Positions 35,910 to 44,955 of a stretch of DNA of 64,000 nt are shown here, one piece after another. Within the stretch, counting starts at the first letter, position 1; every line of letters begins with the position of its first letter. Both the position numbers and the translations under genes were made by a program. The stretch covers positions 1,936,001 to 2,000,000 of the forward strand of contig NZ_CP030032.1 in NCBI RefSeq assembly GCF_003258315.1, read 5' to 3'. The notes below the pieces were generated by a model, which saw only the letters and a list, made by a program, of their open reading frames with translations, searched no databases and was not told the origin of the DNA. Origin of the DNA: Bradymonas sediminis. Its GTDB lineage: Bacteria; Myxococcota_A; Bradymonadia; Bradymonadales; Bradymonadaceae.

Positions 35910-35935
35910 CCGCCTCGCCGTTGGCGAGGCGGTTT
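35910..35935 (+). terminator. Likely intrinsic terminator after the PfkB kinase
   Basis: CCGCCTCGCC pairs exactly with GGCGAGGCGG around loop GTT, followed by only three T. It lies 45 bases after the kinase stop. Confidence 0.6.
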
Positions 35936-35980
35936 GCAATCCAATCAACGCGCCGAATGCGTTTTTATTGAGGAGACTAA

Positions 35981-36817
35981 ATGATGACTAAATCGAAGAC
36001 TTATTTGGCCCTGTTGATCGCCGGTTTGCTAATTTTTGGTGTGACGGCGTGCTCGGACGACTCCGACAGCTCGAACGATAGTGACAGTGGTGTTGAGCAA
36101 GACGCCACCGACGCGCCCGACGGCGAAGGCACCGGTGAATTGGACCCGCTCCCCGAGAGTTGGAGCTTCGAGAGCGAGTATTCGCTGCGCTTCACCAAAT
36201 TCGCGCTCGACGATACCGCGCCGCTGCATAATCTGAATACGCTCCTCGACAAGAATATCAAGAATCAGGACGACAAGTATCCGATCGTGGTGCTTTTGAA
36301 CCTGCGCAATATCGACGAGGGCGCCGGTAGCCTGGACCTTCGCGGTGGCGCTGGCCTGAAAGCAGACCTGGAATGCCTGCCGTCGCTCGGCGACAACTGT
36401 GATTATACGTGGGATCCGGACGACTCCGGTGAGTATACCATTGGTTCGGAGTTCGATGGCACCACCGGCGAGATGAAGGCCGGTCTCGCTGCGCTCGACT
36501 TTATCGTTACCTTTGAGAGCGGTGAGGACGTCCTTAAGTCGGCGATTCCGATCTCGGATTTGACCCTGACCGGCGCGCTGCGTCCGACCGCAGACGAGAG
36601 CGGCGTCGAGATTCAGAACGGTGTGTTGGTTGGGTATATCACCGAAGAGGCCGCGGCGGTCGCCGAGATTCAGCTCTCCGCTGGAGCCACGCCGCTGCTG
36701 CTGTCGGAGCTGCTCAAGTCCACGCCGAAGACCGACGACCTCGACGGCGACGGCACCAACGACGCCTGGCTGCTGACTGGCACATTCATCGCGGTCGAAG
36801 CTTCGATTGTTGAGTAA
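35981..36817 (+). CDS. Acidic lipoprotein of unknown function
   Basis: A 278-residue protein. The signal ends GVTAC, a lipobox with downstream SDDSDSS, an Asp/Ser-rich tether. The rest is strand-rich (YPIVVLLNLRNIDEGAGSLDL, LDFIVTFESGEDVL) and carries a DLDGDGTNDAW calcium-loop-like motif near the end. No family recognised. GAGGAG lies upstream of tandem ATGs at 35981 and 35984; the second has the better spacing. A strong terminator follows. Confidence 0.75.
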   Translation: MMTKSKTYLALLIAGLLIFGVTACSDDSDSSNDSDSGVEQDATDAPDGEGTGELDPLPESWSFESEYSLRFTKFALDDTAPLHNLNTLLDKNIKNQDDKYPIVVLLNLRNIDEGAGSLDLRGGAGLKADLECLPSLGDNCDYTWDPDDSGEYTIGSEFDGTTGEMKAGLAALDFIVTFESGEDVLKSAIPISDLTLTGALRPTADESGVEIQNGVLVGYITEEAAAVAEIQLSAGATPLLLSELLKSTPKTDDLDGDGTNDAWLLTGTFIAVEASIVE

Positions 36818-36840
36818 GTAATTCCGGCTCAATCGGATAC

Positions 36841-36883
36841 AAAAATCCCCCGCAATCCATCAGTGATTGCGGGGGATTTTTTT
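36841..36883. terminator. Bidirectional intrinsic terminator
   Basis: AATCCCCCGCAATC pairs with GATTGCGGGGGATT around a 7-base loop, with A-rich and T-rich flanks. It separates the lipoprotein gene from the convergent thrombospondin-repeat gene. Confidence 0.88.
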
Positions 36884-36929
36884 GTCTACCGCTAACGGGG
36901 GGCTCAAAAGCCTGGTCCACGGCGACGAA

Positions 36930-39029
36930 TTAAAGCGAGCACGGGCGGTTAACCGAGTTAAAGAAGTTGGGGCAGGGGTCGAGGTTGTCCGGGATGGTGT
37001 CGCGGTCGGCGTCGCTCCAGCAAATATCCCCGACCCCGTCGCCGTTCGAGTCGAGCTGGTCGGCGTTTGGCAATAATGGGCAATTATCCCAGAGGTCGGG
37101 CACGCCGTCTCCGTCGACGTCGCCCTCACAGGCATCACCGACGCCGTTGCCATTGCTGTCGAGTTGGGAGGGGTTGGGCGCCTGCGGGCAATTATCCAGG
37201 GCGTCGGGGATGCCGTCGCCGTCGAAGTCGTCGGCGCAAGCCGCGCCAGGGTCGCCGAGGTCCATGACGGCGCGGGCGACCAGCGGGCAGGCGTCGCACA
37301 GGTCGCCGATGCCGTCGCCGTCGATGTCGCTCTGGAAGGGGTTCGACACCTCCGGGCAATTGTCGCGGGCGTCCGGGATGCCGTCGCCATCGCGGTCGTT
37401 CGCGCAGGCGTCGCCGACGCCGTCGCCGTTGATGTCGAGGTTCCACGGGTCGCTCACCATCGGGCATCGATCGCAGGCGTCGCCCACGCCATCATTGTCC
37501 TGGTCTGCCTGGTCCGGGTTGGCGGTGCGCGGGCAGTTGTCGATGGCGTCCGGGATGCCATCACCGTCGAAATCGGGCCCATCGAGCACCGCGCCTCGGT
37601 CGGCCTGGCAGGCGTCGCCGATGCCATCGCCGTCGGAGTCGCGTTGGTCCGAGTTGGGCGTATAGGGGCAATTATCGGCAGCGTTCGCGATGCCATCGCC
37701 GTCGAAATCTGCGGCGCAGGCGTCGCCCACCGGTGAGTTATTGGTCTGGGTCTGGTCCGGGTTGGCCACGAGAGGGCAATTATCGCAGCGGTCGCCCACG
37801 CCGTCGCCATCGGTGTCTTCTTGCCCGGGGTTCGCGCGCCAGGGGCAATTGTCGAGATAATTCAGAATGCCGTCGCCGTCGCGGTCGTGCGCGTCGGGCA
37901 GCGTCAGGTCGGCGCAGGCGTTGCCGATGCCGTCGTTGTCATCGTCTAATTGCGAGGGGTTGGCCACAAATGGGCAATTATCGGTGCGGTCTGCCACGCC
38001 GTCGCCGTCGCTATCCTGCATCCAGAAGTGGTCCTGGCAGGCGTCGCCGATGCCGTCGAAGTTGCGGTCGAGCTGCAGCGGGTTCGGGATATGCGGGCAG
38101 TTGTCGAGGATATTCGGGATGCCGTCGCCGTCGGCGTCGCCGCGGACCTGGCAATCGGCCGGTTTGCCTCCAGCGATGGCCGGGCAGGGGTCGCAGGCGT
38201 CGCCCACGCCGTCGCCGTCGGCGTCGCTGAGCCCGCCCTTCGGCACGGTCGGGCAGGGGTCGATGTCGTCCGGCCAGCCGTCGCCGTCGAAGTCGGGTTG
38301 GCCGCCGAACTCGCAGGCGTCGCCTTTGCCGTTACGATTGCGGTCGATTTGATCGGCGTTGGCGACGTCGGGGCAATTGTCGCACAGATCGCCAAAGCCG
38401 TCGGAGTCGGTGTCGATTTGCAGGGGATGTGGGATCGTTGGGCAATTATCGATGATATCCGGGATGCCGTCGCCGTCGTAGTCCGACGTCGCCGTGCAGG
38501 CGATAAGCGAGCCGCTGGCCTGGTCGGCGTTCGGGACCCTTGGGCAAATGTCGCAAACATCGCCCACGCCATCGCCGTCGACGTCACTCTGGGCCGCGTT
38601 GGCGATAAAGGGGCAATTGTCGCAGGCATCCCCGAAGGGGTCGCCGTCGCTGTTCTTTTGGTCCGGATTATAGGCGCTGGGGCAGTTGTCGAGGTGGTCG
38701 GGGACGCCGTCGCCGTCTTCGTCGGGGCCCTGGGTCTGGTCGGTGTCGCCCGAGGCGTCGAGGGGCGGCGTGACGTCGGTGTCGTCTTCGACCTCGGGGG
38801 CGTCCTCTTCGTCGATGTCATCCGGGCCGGCGTCGGGGATTGGCTCCGCGCCAACTACCAGGCAGCGACCGGCGATGCATTGCTCGCGCGTGCGGCAGTC
38901 ACCGTCCGTGCTGCAGGTGAGCTTGGGGCGGTCGCCGTCGGCATCCGCCGTGTCGCTGCATCCCGAGAGGGTGGCCGCCAACATGCCAAAATAGAGCGCC
39001 GCGGCGAAGAGTTTGAGAAATTGATTCAT
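36930..39029 (-). CDS. Lipoprotein with about 19 thrombospondin type-3-like Ca2+-binding repeats
   Basis: A 699-residue protein. The signal ends in LSGC, a lipobox, followed by [10 protein letters not shown] cysteine-rich segment ([19 protein letters not shown]) and an acidic linker lead to about 19 repeats of the DxDGDGxxDxxDNCP type, each with Asp-rich calcium-binding loops and a CP pair; some are degenerate (DPCP, DRCP, DACP). TSP3 repeats wrap around many Ca2+ ions and give a rigid extracellular stalk. The likely role is surface adhesion or structure. ATG 39029 was chosen by the signal peptide; a TTG at 39047 is also in frame. The protein is unusually long for a protein made only of these repeats. 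Confidence 0.88.
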   Translation of the reverse strand: MNQFLKLFAAALYFGMLAATLSGCSDTADADGDRPKLTCSTDGDCRTREQCIAGRCLVVGAEPIPDAGPDDIDEEDAPEVEDDTDVTPPLDASGDTDQTQGPDEDGDGVPDHLDNCPSAYNPDQKNSDGDPFGDACDNCPFIANAAQSDVDGDGVGDVCDICPRVPNADQASGSLIACTATSDYDGDGIPDIIDNCPTIPHPLQIDTDSDGFGDLCDNCPDVANADQIDRNRNGKGDACEFGGQPDFDGDGWPDDIDPCPTVPKGGLSDADGDGVGDACDPCPAIAGGKPADCQVRGDADGDGIPNILDNCPHIPNPLQLDRNFDGIGDACQDHFWMQDSDGDGVADRTDNCPFVANPSQLDDDNDGIGNACADLTLPDAHDRDGDGILNYLDNCPWRANPGQEDTDGDGVGDRCDNCPLVANPDQTQTNNSPVGDACAADFDGDGIANAADNCPYTPNSDQRDSDGDGIGDACQADRGAVLDGPDFDGDGIPDAIDNCPRTANPDQADQDNDGVGDACDRCPMVSDPWNLDINGDGVGDACANDRDGDGIPDARDNCPEVSNPFQSDIDGDGIGDLCDACPLVARAVMDLGDPGAACADDFDGDGIPDALDNCPQAPNPSQLDSNGNGVGDACEGDVDGDGVPDLWDNCPLLPNADQLDSNGDGVGDICWSDADRDTIPDNLDPCPNFFNSVNRPCSL
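36965..38760. repeat. Degenerate tandem DNA repeats inside the TSP3 gene
   Basis: The coding repeats produce recurring DNA units such as GCCGTCGCCGTC and GGGCAATTATC at irregular spacing of roughly 70-110 bases. They are coding and diverged. They could allow unit gain or loss by recombination. Confidence 0.6.
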
Positions 39030-39207
39030 GACAGAATTCGAGGGCAATATGCGCAGGGGTATCTGACCAAGTGGAGTTGGCCCGCGTCTTGTGAAGCCGA
39101 GTCGATCTTAGCCGCTTCTCAAACACATGTCAGGTGTTGATTGGGGCGAGCCGAAGCGAAGTTCGGGCATGCCGGGATGGCGCTTCGAGAACAGACGCCC
39201 CATTTCT

Positions 39208-39237
39208 TTGACACCCGACGCGATCCCGGCCTAGAAT
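39208..39237 (+). promoter_or_regulatory. Strong candidate promoter for the Ser/Thr kinase gene
   Basis: A perfect TTGACA (39208-39213), an 18-base spacer and TAGAAT (39232-39237, five of six consensus bases). The start codon follows 90 bases later. This is the best promoter match in the window. Confidence 0.6.
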
Positions 39238-39327
39238 GCGGCGGTATCATTGCGCCGATCGATGAGCCGCCGGTCAATTTTATGACGGCGCAACCTACAA
39301 ATCTTTCACAAAACTGGCGTCTGCCGA

Positions 39328-40665
39328 ATGTTCATCAACCGACAACTTGGCGAGTATATATTGCTTCGCCGCCTCGCCGTGGGCGGGCAATCCGAGGTCT
39401 TCCTGGCGCTCAAAGAAGGCCCGGGTGACTTCTCGCGGCCCCTGGTCATCAAGGCGCTGCCGACCCGCCACCGCGACGACGCCCGCTATAACGAGCTCTT
39501 CTATCGCGAGGCGTTTCTATCGGTGCGCTTCGCGCATCCGCACGTCATGACCGTGCACGATATGCGGGTCATGCGCCAGGAGCATTGCATGATCATGGAC
39601 TTTATCGCGGGCCAGACGGTCTCCGATATCGCCCAGCGCGGGTTTAAGGCCGGCACGCCGCTGCCGATTAATCATGTGGTCCAGATCATCGCCGACGCCG
39701 CCGATGGGCTCAATTACGTCCATCAATTCCGCGACCTCGACGACAGCGTCTATTCGATCGTGCATCGTGACGTGAGCCCCCAAAACCTGATGGTCACCTA
39801 CCAGGGCGTGACCAAGATCTTCGACTTTGGCATCGCGCGCATTCGTGAGGCCGAAGACGAAGATGGCAGCGCGGGCGGCGGGAAATACGCCTATATGAGC
39901 CCGGAGCAATGCCGCGACGAGCCGGCCGACGCGCGCTCCGATATCTTCAGCCTGGGCATCATCCTCTACGAGCTAACCTGCGGGCGCAGGCTCTTTCGCC
40001 GGGCGACGACGCCCGAAGTAATTAAGGCGGTCACCGAGGAACCGATCCCCGCGCCGGGGCTCGTGGTTCAGGGGTTCCCCGAGGCGCTCGAGGCGATTAT
40101 TATGCGCGCGCTTGAGCGTGACCCAGCCGAGCGCTACGCCAACGCCGCCGAGATGCGCGACGAGTTGATCGATTTTCTCTCCACGCGCGCTGACGCGAGC
40201 CTTCGCCGCGCGCTTGGCTGTTATGTGGCCGAGCTCTTTGTCGCCGAGCGCGAAGATATCGCGGAGACCATGCGCGACGCCTACGCCAAGACCCAGAAGC
40301 CCAAGCCCATCGGCGATATCCCGCTGGAGATGCTCGGGCATATCGAGGGCGATGCCGCCGATGGAACGCTCGACGAAGACCTGTCGGACCCCACGTTGGA
40401 GCTTCCGCGCGAGGGCTTCGGGCGGGCGCCCGAGAAGCCGTCGAAGCGCGAGATTGCCCCCGCGGATCGAAGCACCATCATCGAGGCGAAGAAGAAGAAC
40501 TCGAACCTCGCCGCCGAGGTGCGCCGGCTGCAGAAGCGCCAGTCCATTTTAATGTCGCTGCTATTTATCGTCATCTCGGCAGCGAGTGTCTTCGTGTTCT
40601 TTCAATTTCAATCGAATCGGACCGTTCAGGCCGAGACGCCGGTCGAGATAGGCGACAAGCGCTAG
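39328..40665 (+). CDS. Hanks-type serine/threonine protein kinase with C-terminal membrane anchor
   Basis: A 445-residue kinase. The Gly-rich loop LAVGGQSEVFLA leads to Lys42 (VIKALP), catalytic loop HRDVSPQN (146-153), DFG (166-168) and YMSPEQC (a SPE variant of APE). The C-lobe is normal to about residue 290. A charged linker and one membrane helix (LMSLLFIVISAASVFVFF) end the protein, leaving only a short tail outside. There are no PASTA or other sensor domains, so the signal may come through a partner. The kinase should be active judging by its complete motifs. It is transcribed divergently from the TSP3 gene and ends in a strong terminator. Confidence 0.93.
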   Translation: MFINRQLGEYILLRRLAVGGQSEVFLALKEGPGDFSRPLVIKALPTRHRDDARYNELFYREAFLSVRFAHPHVMTVHDMRVMRQEHCMIMDFIAGQTVSDIAQRGFKAGTPLPINHVVQIIADAADGLNYVHQFRDLDDSVYSIVHRDVSPQNLMVTYQGVTKIFDFGIARIREAEDEDGSAGGGKYAYMSPEQCRDEPADARSDIFSLGIILYELTCGRRLFRRATTPEVIKAVTEEPIPAPGLVVQGFPEALEAIIMRALERDPAERYANAAEMRDELIDFLSTRADASLRRALGCYVAELFVAEREDIAETMRDAYAKTQKPKPIGDIPLEMLGHIEGDAADGTLDEDLSDPTLELPREGFGRAPEKPSKREIAPADRSTIIEAKKKNSNLAAEVRRLQKRQSILMSLLFIVISAASVFVFFQFQSNRTVQAETPVEIGDKR

Positions 40666-40668
40666 ATA

Positions 40669-40704
40669 TAAAAAAGCCGGGGCCATTTGGCCCCGGCTTT
40701 TTTA
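40669..40704. terminator. Bidirectional intrinsic terminator
   Basis: AAAAGCCGGGGCC pairs with GGCCCCGGCTTTT around ATTT, flanked by A-run and T-run. It lies between the convergent kinase and alaS genes. Confidence 0.9.
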
Positions 40705-40723
40705 GTTGTTTTGCCGACCTATT

Positions 40724-43435
40724 TTATTTGGCCAACGCCTCTTTGACGATGGCCTCGAAGTTATCGATGGCGGGCTGAAGGCCCTTGACTTTCGTGCCGC
40801 CAGCCTGGGCCAGCGTCGGGCGGCCACCGCCACGACCGTCGATATATTTCGCGGCGGCGTTAACCAGGTCGCCGGCCTTCAGCCCTCGCCCCTTGAAGGC
40901 TTCCTGGGTCACAACGCAGACCAGCGTGGCCTTTCCGTCCAGCTCACCGGCCAGCAGCACCGCGCCTTCGCCTTTGATCTTCTCACGCAGCTTATCGGCG
41001 TAGGCGAGCATTTGATCGCGCTTCTCGACGCTGATCTTGGCCGCGATGACCTGGACGCCATCGATATCGGCCGCATCCGACACCAAATCTCCGGACGCCG
41101 AGTTCGCCAATTTTTGCCCGAGCTGGTCGACCTGGCGTTGCAGGTCGGACTTTTCGGCCATCAGCGACTCGGCGCGGCTCAACAGGTGATGTGTGTCGGT
41201 CTTGAGGATGCGCGCGACCTCGCGCAATTGGTCGGCTTCGGCTCGGTAGCTGGCCAGGGCGCCATCAGCGCTCAGCGCCTCGATGCGGCGGATGCCGGCG
41301 GCGACGCCGGACTCCGACACGATGCGGAAGAGGTTGATGTCGCTTGTATTCGCCACATGCGTGCCGCCGCAGAGCTCAACCGACTCGCCCGGAATCTCGA
41401 CCACGCGCACGGTATTGCCGTATTTCTCGCCAAAGATGGCCATCGCGCCCATCTCGTCGACCGCGCGCTCGCGCGTGACCTCGGCGTGGATGGTGACCGG
41501 ATGCGCGTCGCGAATCTGGCGGTTTACGCGCTCTTCAATCGCGCGCAATTGCTCGGGGCTCACTGCCTCGCCGTGGCTAAAGTCAAAGCGAAGTCGCTCC
41601 GGCGACACCAGCGAGCCCGATTGAAAGATCGAGTCCGACACGATGTCTCGAAGCGCCGCGTGCAGAAGGTGCGTGGCGGTGTGGTTCGCGATGGTGAGGC
41701 GGCGACGCTCGGCGTCGACCTCGGCCGTGAACGTGGCTTTGAGCGCGTCCTCGTCGACGTCTTTGGCGGCCGCTTCGACCAGGTGAATGATGCCAATCGG
41801 GGCCTTTTGAGCGTCCAGAACTTTCAGCAGGACCGCGCCGTCTTCGCCGCGAAGCACACCCTGGTCGCCGACCTGGCCGCCGGACTCAGCGTAGAAGGGC
41901 GTTTGGGTCAAAAGCACCTGGTAGCGGCCGTCGCCGAGCGCGCGGTAGCGCGTAATCGACGCGGTCGCGCTCAAGGTCTCGTAGCCGACGAAGACGCTGT
42001 CGTCTTCGTCGAGAATCGTGACCCAATCGCCCACGCCCGCGGTGTCGGCGTACACGTCCTTGCCGCGCGAGGTCTCTTGATGGGTCTGCCAGAGCTGCTC
42101 GTAGGCCTTCCAATCGATGGACAGGCCTTTTTCCTCGGCCATCAGCTCGGTGAGGTCCGGCGGGAAGCCGAAGGTTGCGTGCAATTGGAAGACTTCCTCG
42201 CCGCCAAGCTCGCTGCGTTTCTCGGCGATGGCCGCGTTGGCCGCGGTCTCGAAGAGCTCGATGCCGCGGTCGATATTGCGGAAGAAGCGCTCCTCTTCCA
42301 AGCGAATCAATTCGGCGGCTTCTTTGCCGACGGCGGCGAGTTCCGGGTAAATATCCGAATACTCGGAGACGACGACGGCGGAGACTTTATGCAGGAAGGG
42401 GCCTTCAAAGCCGAGGTTTCGGCCAAAACGCACCGCCCGGCGAAGGATACGGCGCAACACATAGCCGCGCCCCTCATTGGAGAATTTAGCGCCGTCACAT
42501 AGCGCGAAGGTCACCGTGCGAACGTGGTCTGCGATGACCGAGAAGCCCGTGAAGTCCTCAAGGGCGTAGAACGCCTCTCTATCCTCGAGATGCCCATTTT
42601 CGTCGGTCTTCACGTTCGCGAAGAGCTCGGAGTTCGACGCTTTGAGCAACCCGAGCGTCGTCTCGATGATCGGCGTGAAGAGCTCGGTCTGGAAGACGCT
42701 GTCGCGGCCAGCTTTGATCATCGCGACGCGGTCCAGGCCAAGCCCCGTGTCGACGCTCTTCATCGGCAACGGATGAAGCTCGCCGTCTTCGTCGCGGTTA
42801 TACTCCATGAAGACGAGGTTCCAGATCTCGACGACGCGCTCGTCGTCGTAGCCCTCGACAAATTCAAACGGGCCGTATTCCGGGTGGCTATCGTAGTGAA
42901 TCTCGGTGCACGGTCCGCAGGGGCCCGTCGGTCCCATGGACCAGAAATTCTCCTCGTCGCCTTTCTCGATATCGCCCAGGCGCAACATATGCTCGGGCGC
43001 AATGCCGATTTCGTCGCGCCAGATGGCCGCGGCTTCGTCGTCGTCTTTGTAATTCGTAATATAGAGGCGCTCGGGGTCGAGCTTGAGGACGTTGAGCAAA
43101 TAATCCCAGGCCCACTCAATCGACTTGCGCTTATAATAGTCGCCAAAAGACCAGTTCCCCAACATCTCAAAGAACGTCAGGTGGCGGCCATCCTTTCCGA
43201 CCTCGTCGAGGTCGTTATGCTTTCCGCCGGCGCGCACGCATTTTTGGACGGTGGTCGCGCGCTTATAATCGCGGGTCTCGTTGCCCAGCAGCATATCCTT
43301 AAACTGGTTCATCCCCGCGTTGGTAAAGAGCAGGGTGGGGTCGCCTTCGGGGACGACCGGCGCGCTGGGGAGGACCTTATGATCTTGGTCGGCAAAATAC
43401 TTCAGAAAGCTGGCGCGTATATCGTGTGGAGTCAT
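40724..43435 (-). CDS. alaS: Alanyl-tRNA synthetase
   Basis: Charges tRNA-Ala and edits mischarged Ser/Gly. The 903-residue length is normal. The class II catalytic domain begins MTPHDIRASFLKYF with TNAGMNQFKDMLLG. The editing domain has the zinc site THLLH (in NHTATHLLHAALRD) and CGGTHVANT. The C-terminal DHHA1 domain ends with GRGGGRPTLAQAGG. ATG 43435 fits the family start; upstream frame to 43477 does not. It stands alone on the minus strand. Confidence 0.97.
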   Translation of the reverse strand: MTPHDIRASFLKYFADQDHKVLPSAPVVPEGDPTLLFTNAGMNQFKDMLLGNETRDYKRATTVQKCVRAGGKHNDLDEVGKDGRHLTFFEMLGNWSFGDYYKRKSIEWAWDYLLNVLKLDPERLYITNYKDDDEAAAIWRDEIGIAPEHMLRLGDIEKGDEENFWSMGPTGPCGPCTEIHYDSHPEYGPFEFVEGYDDERVVEIWNLVFMEYNRDEDGELHPLPMKSVDTGLGLDRVAMIKAGRDSVFQTELFTPIIETTLGLLKASNSELFANVKTDENGHLEDREAFYALEDFTGFSVIADHVRTVTFALCDGAKFSNEGRGYVLRRILRRAVRFGRNLGFEGPFLHKVSAVVVSEYSDIYPELAAVGKEAAELIRLEEERFFRNIDRGIELFETAANAAIAEKRSELGGEEVFQLHATFGFPPDLTELMAEEKGLSIDWKAYEQLWQTHQETSRGKDVYADTAGVGDWVTILDEDDSVFVGYETLSATASITRYRALGDGRYQVLLTQTPFYAESGGQVGDQGVLRGEDGAVLLKVLDAQKAPIGIIHLVEAAAKDVDEDALKATFTAEVDAERRRLTIANHTATHLLHAALRDIVSDSIFQSGSLVSPERLRFDFSHGEAVSPEQLRAIEERVNRQIRDAHPVTIHAEVTRERAVDEMGAMAIFGEKYGNTVRVVEIPGESVELCGGTHVANTSDINLFRIVSESGVAAGIRRIEALSADGALASYRAEADQLREVARILKTDTHHLLSRAESLMAEKSDLQRQVDQLGQKLANSASGDLVSDAADIDGVQVIAAKISVEKRDQMLAYADKLREKIKGEGAVLLAGELDGKATLVCVVTQEAFKGRGLKAGDLVNAAAKYIDGRGGGRPTLAQAGGTKVKGLQPAIDNFEAIVKEALAK

Positions 43436-43808
43436 GGTCAAAAGTCGGTTGCTAATAGTGGGATTTTTTGGCCGCAATGGCCATCAATAAGGGCACACGC
43501 TCTTAGCAATTGCGCGGGGCGCGCGCAACTGGATTGAATCGATTTCATGCCCGCAAATGATGACTTCGCGGCGAAATTTTGCTCGCCTGCTGCGCGGGTA
43601 TTCAAAAGACGCGTCACGCCTCGCCGAAACAGGGGCTTCGGGAAGTATCCCAAAAACCTCAAGTGAATTCTTGACGTCCGCCGCTTTCAGGTCCACTCTA
43701 TGAGTCATCTGGCCTTTAATGCCTGCAAATGCTGCTGAAAAGATGCGAAATAGCCATATTTATAGCCTTAAATCTGCCTGCGCGACCTGTCAGAAGAGAA
43801 ATTTACGA
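43436..43808. other. Divergent intergenic region, no gene seen
   Basis: About 370 bases between alaS and the TPR gene. TTGACG near 43671 is a possible -35 box for the plus-strand gene but has no well-placed -10. In-frame ATGs at 43719 and 43743 precede the chosen start, but the translated part is not family-like. Confidence 0.4.
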
Positions 43809-44945
43809 ATGAAAGTATTGCTCGAAGTTTTGGATGACGCGGCTCAATTGCTCAAAACGCTCGACTCTCTGGGCGGGATGCGTCCTGAGACGCGCTCAGA
43901 TATTGAAGCGATACTTCAAGGCCTGTGTGAGGAATCCACCCGCCTGTTGCGCGAGGTCCCGGCCGAAGTCGCGGTGACGAACGCGCTCAACGGGATGGCG
44001 GGATCGCCAGAACATACGATTTCTGGCCTCGACGCCGATATCACGGCCGAGAAACTTCATCGCGAATGGTTGATGCAGCGCTCCCTCGAAGCCCTCGCTG
44101 CGCCCGACTATGAGCGCGCGCTCCGCTTCTTGAGCGAGGGCGCCGAGGCGTACCCGGACGGCATCGACTTCTTAAATCACCTGGGGCTTGTGTATTGGGA
44201 ATTGGGGGATTTCGAGCAAGCCGCCGACGCCTATTTGCGCGCGATGACCGCGGCGTTTGCGCTCGCCGAGGACGACGATAGCCAGCGCGGCTCAGTGGAC
44301 TGGAGCGACGCGACCAACCAGGACTATCTGCGCGCGATGGAAGGGCGAGCCCTTTGCCTATGCCGACTTGAAGCCTACGACGAGGCGCTGGTCCTCTTCG
44401 ATACCCTCGCCAATATCAGCGCCGTCGATTACGCGGGTTGCCGTTATATGGCCGGTGAAATCCATCATCTTCGTGGGAATTATTCGGCGGCGATTGAGGA
44501 TTATCGCTTAGGCCCGGTCGAGCCCGCGTCACTCTATAATCTTGGGTTAGCCTATTATCAGAACGGCGATTCGGCCGCGGCAGCCGCGACCTTTATCCGC
44601 GCGTTCGTCTCCAATATCCACGTGCTTCATGCGTTTTGCGCGCGCGATATCCAGACCGAAAGTTGCGTGCCGGGATATCTCGGAGGGCGCGACTACGCCC
44701 TCGACTTCGTGCAGGCCTGCCAGCCGCTTTGGGGCAATCGCGAAGACGCGCTCGACTTTATGGAGACCTGCTACGACCACGTGCTGGTGCAGGCATATCT
44801 CGAACAATGCCGCAACTCCGGCGGCGATTCCATCCTGACCGACACCGCGGTCGGCAACGGCCAGGAGAGCTGGCTTGATGTGATCAGCGACGAGTCGAAG
44901 GTCGAGCGCCTGGCCGAAAATGTAGTGCGCCGCCTCTACTCCTGA
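43809..44945 (+). CDS. TPR-repeat protein
   Basis: A 378-residue soluble protein with no signal peptide. TPR-like helical pairs run from about residue 105 on (ALRFLSEGAEAYPDGIDFLNHLGLVYWELGDFEQAADAYLRA is split over two repeats; later YNLGLAYYQNGDSAAAAATF). The N-terminal 90 residues are helical and may dimerise. It contains about seven cysteines, many in the second half. No partner is known. ATG 43809 was chosen from a GAG-rich upstream sequence. The next gene starts 10 bases after its stop, so the two are likely an operon. Confidence 0.78.
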   Translation: MKVLLEVLDDAAQLLKTLDSLGGMRPETRSDIEAILQGLCEESTRLLREVPAEVAVTNALNGMAGSPEHTISGLDADITAEKLHREWLMQRSLEALAAPDYERALRFLSEGAEAYPDGIDFLNHLGLVYWELGDFEQAADAYLRAMTAAFALAEDDDSQRGSVDWSDATNQDYLRAMEGRALCLCRLEAYDEALVLFDTLANISAVDYAGCRYMAGEIHHLRGNYSAAIEDYRLGPVEPASLYNLGLAYYQNGDSAAAAATFIRAFVSNIHVLHAFCARDIQTESCVPGYLGGRDYALDFVQACQPLWGNREDALDFMETCYDHVLVQAYLEQCRNSGGDSILTDTAVGNGQESWLDVISDESKVERLAENVVRRLYS

Positions 44946-44955
44946 GTCACCCTTC

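Noticed and set aside
36965-38760. Repeated DNA in the TSP3 gene as a CRISPR array
   Set aside because: Units differ in length and sequence, lie in a continuous reading frame and encode a known protein repeat.
40706-42502. 598-codon open frame on the plus strand inside alaS
   Set aside because: It is a shadow of alaS in the opposite strand; the translation is Arg/Gly/Ala rich with no recognisable motif, and alaS is intact.
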